Shown: positions 57,701-64,000 of the stretch, one piece after another
Layout of the letters: each line of letters opens with the position of its first letter
Numbering within the stretch: the first letter of the stretch is position 1
From: Telmatactis stephensoni
Lineage: Eukaryota > Cnidaria > Anthozoa > Actiniaria > Isophelliidae
DNA: 64,000 nt
Direction of reading: 5' to 3'
NCBI GenBank assembly: GCA_029948255.1
Contig: JALIZF010001877.1
Location: forward strand, 518,501 to 582,500
Notes under the pieces: model-generated
The model's database searches: none
Told to the model about the DNA's origin: nothing
Seen by the model: only the letters and a program-made list of their open reading frames with translations
Made by a program: the position numbers and the translations under genes

Positions 57701-60700
57701 TATATACATTAACAACAGCCAAAATGGCTTTTCGCCGCTCTGGCCACTTTGTCGAATATTAATGTTTCGAGAAAATACAACGTGCAATTCCCGAGTCGGG
57801 AAATGAATTTTCCTTGAATCCATCCCATAGCAGACACGAAAAAATAAATTAAGACGGTTTTAGGACAATTGAAACAAAAATGCGCGCGGCCATTCAACTG
57901 CAAGTACACAATGAATAGCCCATGAATTTTTAACGGGAGAAAATTAGAGAAAATCAAATGGACAAAATGCGTTGTCATTTAATATCCAAATTGGCAAAGT
58001 TATAGATGCATGGATTGGCACGTAATGGGCAGGTTAAAGATTCGCGTGATACACCTGTTGCAAGCGATTAATATTCTAGTACTTATAGCCATAACTGTTG
58101 TGACTTTTGATTCCAAGTGTTATGACCAGTGCTAGAGGTTACTTGTACCAGTTTCTTGGATCCCTTAATTTTCTTGTATTAGCCAATAACTCTCCCTTTA
58201 CGTTACCTTCGCTTTTAGTAAGAGTCGTTTTCGTATGAGTGGGAACACTGTACGGTTACGATACGATACGGTTACGGCATGATCAATTTCGAATGTTTTT
58301 ATAGACATTACGGCACTGACACGGTCACGGTACGGCGCGGTAAGTTTCCCACTCATACGAAAACGACTCTAACTGACTTGATTGTAAATGGCTCTAACGG
58401 CCCGGAAACACGGTTGCAACTTTTCCTAAAACTTTTGCTGAAACACCGCGCGCAACATGGTTGCACCGCACCGTGTGTCCACCACTGAAACATCTCGTGC
58501 AATGTTGCGCGCAACAGTTCTGGACAGTTGCAGAAGTAGAACTCGATCCTACTTTTGCGGCTGTTGCGCGCAACGTTTCGCGAAACATTGGAATGGGTGG
58601 ACACACGCTGCAACATTGTACTGCGCGCGACAGCAAATATTTCAAGAAATGTTGCACCGTGTGTCTGGGCCTTTAGATTGTAACGCATTGTGAATCTAGT
58701 CATTTGTGTATGGATATTATAGCTGTACGCATTAGGTAACACAAGTTAGGGTGGTATAGCATGCCATATATATAGAACAGAGTTGTAAGATAGAGTACTG
58801 GTCAATTGGTAGTGGAGAGACCAAGGCAACTCTAAGGTAGCCTTCGGGCTCACCGTCAACAGCCTAGTACTGGAAGTTATTGCTAAACCAAGCATAGTGG
58901 CTCTACTAGATCGTACTGCTAATTACTCCATTCGAGTACAATTGTTGTACATCAGCGCAGACAACAAGCCCAAAAGAATCATACCGTAACAAATGAGATT
59001 GAAGTTGGCTCGCTTTGGAAGGTCACTACTCGAACAAAGTACGAGAATGAAATGTTTGTGAGCCTCTATTTAACTCTAATTGCACAAGAGAATCATCTCA
59101 GAATTAAATTGGAGGAAAGTTGATTTTCTACAATCGCAGCACAAGACTAGTTTGTCAGCAAAATTCAGCTGTAGCATAGCGAACCAGCGTCTCACCGTTT
59201 GAGTCACAATTTTCATCTGTACACATAAGTTTACAGATGAAAATTGTAATTTTAATATCTTCTATCGATTGTTTGCTATGTAGGTATTCAAATATAACCG
59301 TTTTTCTATTCTATAAATGTTTTGGCAATGCTTTGAAGGCTTTTCTTTCGGAGTTTTTGCAGTCTGAACACATTTGTGAAACTATATCAGTTTCACGGAA
59401 AAACTTGCTTCGATCAAATAAAGTTTCTCCTTGTTTATTTTCTCGCTTTCAAGTTATACCTGTGAGCAACTTTGATTTTATTTATGATAATCCATGCAAA
59501 ACAAAAGCCAGTAACGGCGAGAGAAGAAATACTATTTTTAACAAATTATACTTCCGAAACTTGTTTTTCTCGTTTGATTATCTTTCAGTGCGATCGCATG
59601 TAATGATAATTATATTTTGGCTAGAAAAAGTATCGAAACTGATTTGAGTTGAGTGAATATATGTAAGTGAGATAAGTTTATTTCAGTACTGAAAGTTGAT
59701 CACACTTAAAATGCGACCATCGAAACAATTTTCGCATAATACCACAACCGTTCAATCGATGATACTTTTGTTTGTAAACACGAACGCGTCCACGAATTCC
59801 CGCTGAAATTTCGATCATGCGCAGAGCGTTTTTCACCTGTGTCGCCGATACTACTTCGTTGGTCTTCGTCCAATCACAATTTTTTCGCGAGGGTACGAAG
59901 TCATTTTGTGTCTTTCCGAACGATCGCTTTGCAGTCCTAAGCTCTAGGGCCATCGGGCCAGAGCAATTAAAAATAATGGCATTCTCAAGCTAGATTGCAA
60001 TCATTTCCTTCAGAATTAAAGGATAAATAATATATAAGTGATGTATAAGATTTAAAGTGTACAGGAGCAAGGATGACACAGTTGGTTAGTGCGCGGCCTT
60101 TGGTGCCAGAGGTCCCGCGTTCGATCCCCAGTGACTTCACATCCTTCTTTTCTTTCCAATCAGTAATAAGAGGAAACCATGTTACAAACTAGACGCTCTA
60201 TGAGCGTGAAGTCGGGCAAGCTAAAAATATCGTACTCACATTATGACGTCATGTTATGATAAGCTTTGAGTTGCTTTCAGTAATGAAACCCCCTTTGTGG
60301 ATTTTTCTGTGCCCGCTTTATTAAATCGTTGTTAATCCCATTTTGGTATGGTCATGCGATGAACGCTGTCTTACTATTTATCCATTGCATATATTTGATA
60401 TTCTGCTTGTGTGGGTTTTATTTCAAGAACCATTGCAATGCTCGTTATATAGAAAAAATTGTTTGACGTTCTAGGTTATCAAAAAGTGAGATTCAAAATA
60501 GTAGTGATTTTTTTTTTTTTGCTGAAAGTAAAGTGCTGTGATCTGAAGGAGATGGTGATAATGTCACTCTCCATCGTCGGGAACCCTGTCCTTATTATTT
60601 GAACAGGAATCCCAGTGAGAATAGAGCTACGATGAGCAAGCCCTTGTCTACGTAAAATTTTATCGAGTTTCCTCTAATTTTTAACCAAAGTAAAAAAGGT

Positions 60701-63098
60701 CGATAGAAGAAGATAGGTGAATATATTTATAAAAATAAATGAAAATAATCCATAATCTATGATAAAAAGAAAAAAGTCAACAATATTTTCATTTAGAAAA
60801 AAATGTTAGTATTTCAGAGTACTATCTGAATTTCGTCGGTAAACATTTTCCTCTGACTTACAGCACTGCAATATTTGAAATAGTAAAAGGGGATCGCGAA
60901 ACAACCCATTTCGAAATGTACGCTCATCGCCATCTTTTGGTGTTGGTCTATCGCGATCGGCGTGTGCATTTGTGTGTAATGTGAGCGTCTTAGTATAGAG
61001 TTTCTTCGGCATCTTATAGTCGTGTTCTTTCAGTTGAAGCTATCGAAACAACCTAGTGCAAACACGTTTCTTCTACGACAACTTAAATGACGAAAGGTAT
61101 TATGGTTTACTCGAACACGTGACATTTTATCTGACTGTGACCTCCCCTGCCGGGCTCGGTCGACCCCACAAGGAACGCCTGGCTATCAAAGCTCGACACG
61201 ACAGAGACATAGAACAAACGGTAGAACTAAAGTCGGGCATGCCTACGGCTGCCCGACTAATAAACATCTATTATAAGGAATATTGTATCTAATATGGCAG
61301 GTCGAATGGAAGGGCACAAAAGAACTTGGTGTTGGTACTGCTATCAGTAAAACCTATGGCTTCATTACAGTGGCCCGTTACAGCCCTCGCGGGAATAGTC
61401 TACCAGAAGTTAAAAAGAATGTGTTTCCAGAAGGTATAATCAATTGAAAGTTTTATGCTATCTGATTATTAAATTATCATGATTTAATATTTAAATGTAA
61501 TCGCGCAACTTTGGTTCGAATCGGCGTGATATCAGAGCGAGTTTGGTCGAGACGAACTGCGACGAACTGCGAGACCAATTCAAACAAGCTAGACCTGATA
61601 TCAGCTGAATCGAGCCAAAAGTTGCCCAATTATTAATTTGTCGTTCCACATTTTACGAGTGTTTTCGAAAGACTAAGGATGATTGTCTGACAACACAAAA
61701 GCAGCGGTTTTTAACTAAATTCCTCTCCAGTCTTCAGTTGGGATCATGCCGTTTGGAGCCTCTGCGGAGGAGAGAGTGTTAGGACTACTAGACTCTTCAC
61801 CTCAAGACCTGAGGTATAAACTCAGGGCTGCAGTCAATACTTATATACGTGAACAAATAAAAGTCTTGTAATTTTGCATCAAGAAGCACTGTTTGCATTT
61901 TTCTTGTTGATTGGTTCTCTCATATCATTGACTGACTTGTTTCTTCTTCAACCAGAAATGAGCCAGTGGCCCATCATGCACCAGGGTTAAATGAACAAAA
62001 ACCGGTGATCAAAACTCTTGCACGCTCACAGCCGACCGAAATGTCTCTGGTTGAAGAAACAAGTTCAGTGATATAAAGTTTATTTTAGTTTGTTAATTTC
62101 AATTTGTTTATTTGTTTGTTTTTGTACGTACTTACAAATTGAAGAAGCGACCTTTTTGCGGCGTGTTGTCTGTCCGCCATCTACAACACCATCCGTATGC
62201 TTTTGTCTTGATAGAATTGATAACATTTTGACTTCGTACTTGTCCACAAACCCTGTGATCGACATTTGAGGTGGTCGAGGACAGTTGGAGTGGATTGTTT
62301 ATAAGCTGAAAAGTTTTCCTTGGGACTATCTGAATTAACTAACTAACTAATTAAATTTCTCATTAACTAACAAGGTGCGATAGTGAGATCGCAAGCCTCT
62401 GTTCAACCAACCCAAGGTAAGAATAACTTGAATTGTATTGTTGTTGTACGTTGTTGTTACTGCTGTTCAGTAATTTACTGTTGTCGATCTGTTAAATGGT
62501 TCTTTTGCACCAACGAATCTTCGCTCATAATTAGGAACAATATTAACTACTTTGTATTACAATTGCGACTGACAAACAGGTAGCACGAATGTACAGAAAC
62601 CAATGATTACAACAGGGAAACCAGGTAAAAGTTGCAAAGAAGTCGATATTACTTTTGAATGCATCCCATCTGATTGTGTATGAGGAGTGAGAAACGAAAT
62701 TAATGGTACGATTTACTCAGCACAGTGACATGTAACATTACTTTGAATACCTATTACTAATACAGCACAACGCAATATAACCAATGGATCTTAAAAGTAC
62801 GTCTTTTTGAGATCCATGATATATCACAATACAACATCAAACTAATCCATACGAAACCACACGACACATTAATATTATTACACTATTATTGCTTGTACTA
62901 GATGTACAGTGTCGCCAATTACAGTGCACAATCGCTATTCCCTTCCTCTCTTCCTCCTTCCCTTCCTTCCTTCCTTCCTTTCCTAATACTTTGGTAGTGC
63001 TTTAAATTTGTGATGTGACAATTTTGTTTTACTTCCAGGCGAAGACTGTGAATTCTTCATCATCACCACTTTTACTAAAGAACGAAAGATAATCCAAA
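51765..63098 (+). CDS. Secreted CAP-domain (SCP/TAPS, GAPR-like) protein, 3' end open at the right edge
   Basis: Exons: 51765-51804 (signal peptide MNAFLLVSLFIAF), 57075-57436, 61301-61433, then three weaker small ones 62375-62416, 62580-62624 and 63039-63098. The CAP core spans residues 25-179. HNKYRAKHG, GENLAYF, WYKEVKDFDF and HFTQ-VEWKGTKELGVG are all present, with the cavity tetrad His66, Glu78, Glu111, His131. The CAP2-like end reads VARYSPRGN. CAP proteins are extracellular, bind sterols or lipids in some families, and occur in immunity, reproduction and venoms; the role here is unknown. The last three small exons all begin and end in phase 1 and encode a Ser/Thr/Gln-rich linker, then GEDCEFFIITTFTKERK, which I do not recognise. 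No stop is reached, so the gene continues to the right. Introns 1 (5.3 kb) and 2 (3.9 kb) are filled with foldback elements. Confidence 0.85.
52659..52865. repeat. Palindromic MITE with CCACAGGAAGCCCGG ends
   Basis: CCACAGGAAGCCCGGCTTTT and the facing AAAATCCGGGCTCCCTGTGG pair, as do AAGAGTCGTAAAT and ATTTACGATTCTT. Similar CCACAGGAAGCCCA ends occur alone at 22625 and 45934. Confidence 0.85.
53088..55559. mobile_element. 2.5-kb element with about 500-bp inverted ends and 7-bp target duplication
   Basis: The ends CACAGGTAGCCCAGCCACTT and AAGTGGCTGGGCTGCCTGTG are complementary; arms continue through GCGCGCTTGTTTTAATTTGC, ATCCCGCGGGACAAAG and GAAGCGCTCGGGATTTTTCA. The exact 7-bp duplication TTAGAAG (53081-53087 and 55560-55566) flanks it. 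It carries a third-level MITE at 54000-54416. No transposase frame is present. Confidence 0.88.
54000..54416. repeat. GCAACA-rich palindromic MITE, copy 3
   Basis: Ends AAGGTCCGGTAATACGAGCA and TGCTCGTATTACCGTACCTT are complements. The inner blocks TCAACTTGTCTCGCAACA and GATGCTGCCCGTTTTACCA recur inverted. It belongs to the family at 32844-33170. Confidence 0.9.
56196..56460. repeat. Second, shorter relative of the 53088-55559 element
   Basis: It shares GATTCCTGTGGTA, TCCCGCGGGAC, CATGCATAACAAGCGCGCG, CAAATTAAAACAAGCGCGCG and the end CAGGAGAAGTGGCTAGG ... CTGCCTGTGG, and directly abuts the host foldback. Confidence 0.75.
56761..56810. repeat. (ATC)n / (TTC)n microsatellite
   Basis: TCATCATCATC... 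passes into CTTCTTCTTCTTC. Overlapping frames rich in Asp/Met or Ile/Phe are repeat by-products. In CAP intron 1. Confidence 0.93.
57720..57960. repeat. Sequence related, inverted, to 41400-41600
   Basis: ATTCCCGAGTCGGGAAATGAATTTTCCTTGAATCC and GCGCGCGGCCATTCAACTGCAAGT correspond to the reverse of the 41440-41560 region. In CAP intron 2. Confidence 0.65.
58219..58372. repeat. Palindromic MITE with AGAGTCGTTTTCGTATGAGT ends
   Basis: AGAGTCGTTTTCGTATGAGT and ACTCATACGAAAACGACTCT are exact complements. The middle has GATACGGTTACGG and ACACGGTCACGGTACGG runs. Confidence 0.9.
58395..58674. repeat. GCAACA-rich palindromic MITE, copy 4 (divergent)
   Basis: GGCCCGGAAACACGGTTGCA faces TGCACCGTGTGTCTGGGCC. 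GTTGCGCGCAACA blocks recur in both arms, and CAGAAGTAGAACTCGATCCTAC occupies the centre. Confidence 0.85.
60066..60175 (+). repeat. tRNA-derived SINE, family 2, second copy (head)
   Basis: GCAAGGATGACACAGTTGGT, TTAGTGCGCGGCC and GTTCGATCCCCAGTGACTTC match the minus strand of 34890-35000. It has A-box-like and B-box sequences but a poor cloverleaf, so it is not called a tRNA gene. Confidence 0.7.
61502..61628. repeat. Imperfect palindrome downstream of CAP exon 3
   Basis: CGCAACTTTGGTTCGAATCG ... TGATATCAG faces CTGATATCAGCTGAATCGAG ... AAAAGTTGCCC. Confidence 0.8.
61927..62074. repeat. Small foldback with ACTGACTTGTTTCTTC ends
   Basis: ACTTGTTTCTTCTTCAACCAG and CTGGTTGAAGAAACAAGTTCAGT are complements around a 90-bp loop. 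It supplies a pyrimidine-rich tract ending in CAG that imitates a splice acceptor. Confidence 0.8.
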
Positions 63099-63650
63099 GT
63101 AGGTCGAAGTGTTATTTTCAGACATTCTCGACCAATGAGACAAACAATGATGCGCACTGTGAATTTTCACTCTTTTTGATACGAAATATCTTTATACGAT
63201 CTATTTAGTTATAGTTCAGTTACAAAATGTTGTATGCAGTCAAAACAATTTAAAACTGATTTAACAGACGCGTATGTTGTTTGATTGTCTGTCTGTCTAT
63301 TTCTATCTGCCTGTCTGTCCATCCGTCCGTTCGGTCTGCCCGTCTGTCTGTCTGTTCCATGCCTTTCAGAACTGTAAAACAAAACCAAAAACCTGTTATT
63401 GTACTAGTATGAAGACCATTGGTAAATGGTCGAAACGTCTAGTTTTTGTACATTTAAAATCAGAGACAAAGATAATTTTCTTAGTGTAAACCTATTTACG
63501 CATGACTTATTTATACCATTAGCTGTTTACGGCCTTTCACATTGACAACTTAAGATGCGTGCGAAAACTGTTTTATCGCATACTACAAGAAGGCCCTTGT
63601 GGACGTTACGTTGTTTTCAGCACCAACAAGAATGAATATAATATTGAACA

Positions 63651-63866
63651 AAATAGACCATTTCACGGTTTTCGTGGCTCAACCTCAGCCTGGACACCGT
63701 ATTCTTTAGAATTTGACTGCAGCCCGTGGAATTTTAAAGGGTTTCGATTGTTTGTTGATGTGTGCTTTCCTTACATTACCATGGGCTGCAGTCGATTTCT
63801 AAAGAATATATTACACGCTGTCGAGGCTGAGGTTGAGCCACGACAACCGTGAAATGGTCTATTGAG
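63651..63866. repeat. Palindromic MITE
   Basis: AATAGACCATTTCACGGTTTT faces GACAACCGTGAAATGGTCTATT. Inner pairs are GTGGCTCAACCTCAGCCT with GAGGCTGAGGTTGAGCCAC, and GACTGCAGCCC with GGGCTGCAGTC. The 97-codon frame across it is not a gene. Confidence 0.9.
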
Positions 63867-63888
63867 GTATGAATGAGAGATGCAACAT

Positions 63889-63990
63889 TGCTAGAGGAGA
63901 AATCCCACCGAGGGTCGGATTTTTCCGAGTGGTGATCCCTTGGAAAGATTTCCTCGGTGAGATTTCTCTTGTAGCACTGCGTCTTTTATT
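63889..63990. repeat. Short palindrome at the right edge
   Basis: AGGAGAAATCCCACCGAGG faces CCTCGGTGAGATTTCTCTT, with GGATTTTTCCGAGTGGTGATCCC between. Confidence 0.75.
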
Positions 63991-64000
63991 CATCCTTCAA

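Noticed and set aside
59237..59647. 136-codon plus-strand frame in CAP intron 2
   Set aside because: No recognisable domain, AT-rich composition and no splice context; probably chance.
60066..60150. tRNA gene
   Set aside because: Has box A/B but no convincing cloverleaf, and a second copy at 34890-35000 shares its flanks, so it is a SINE.
61729..61871. Open stretch SSVGIMPFGASAEERVLGLL... after a CAG
   Set aside because: Its frame as an exon does not match the phase of CAP exon 3, and no family was recognised.
61977..62074. Candidate CAP terminal exon reading VAHHAPGLNEQKPVIKTLAR to a stop
   Set aside because: It lies in the loop and arm of the foldback 61927-62074, whose CAG-ended tract imitates an acceptor. 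The small phase-1 exons further on fit better.

Overview
This is a repeat-dense window of an animal nuclear genome. Genes have many small introns with canonical GT/AG sites, one gene is a single-exon rhodopsin-type GPCR, and tRNA-derived SINE relics, LINE tails and foldback (MITE-like) elements are abundant. The gene set (ABHD12-type lipase, BPI/LBP protein, CAP protein, single-exon GPCR) and the mobile DNA suggest an early-branching metazoan, most likely an anthozoan cnidarian. That placement is inference; no marker here fixes the species.

Four genes can be rebuilt exon by exon. (1) Minus strand, 22279 down to 3033: an ABHD12-type alpha/beta hydrolase of 14 coding exons and 329 aa, with an unbroken frame and all catalytic motifs. 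(2) Minus strand, 38386 down to 25346: a secreted BPI/LBP-family lipid-binding protein of 16 coding exons, about 501 aa, with one single-base frameshift in an A-run of exon 10. (3) Minus strand, 48815 to 47772: an orphan class A GPCR in one exon, 347 aa. (4) Plus strand, from 51765 and running off the right edge: a secreted CAP (SCP/TAPS) protein. A possible PAN/apple-like terminal exon lies at the left edge.

The most striking region is ABHD12 intron 11 (4645-15419, 10.8 kb), a nest of mobile DNA. A 7.1-kb element (5792-12896) has long terminal inverted repeats and an exact 7-bp target duplication (TAGGTAT), and it carries a broken RecQ-type helicase. Inside it sits a second element (6493-12017, flanked by CATTAC on both sides) made of two opposed arrays of a 19-20 bp satellite, each about 2 kb. 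These arrays are open in all three frames and read as the same 20-residue peptide repeated. The primary ABHD12 transcript must contain a multi-kilobase hairpin.

Other regions: 1-2900, foldbacks; 13-25 kb, SINE relics, a LINE endonuclease scrap, and a duplicated segment whose second copy is interrupted by an element also present in ABHD12 intron 5; 25-38 kb, the BPI gene with a 0.9-kb TTTAG array, a CTATG array and LINE/SINE relics; 38.4-47.7 kb, no gene recognised, foldbacks and a 4.1-kb element with a TTAGTT target duplication; 48.8-51.7 kb, little recognised; 51.8-63 kb, CAP introns holding a three-level nest of insertions with a 7-bp target duplication; 63.5-64 kb, two palindromes. BPI and CAP are both secreted proteins of families often linked to defence; nothing in the sequence shows that they work together.
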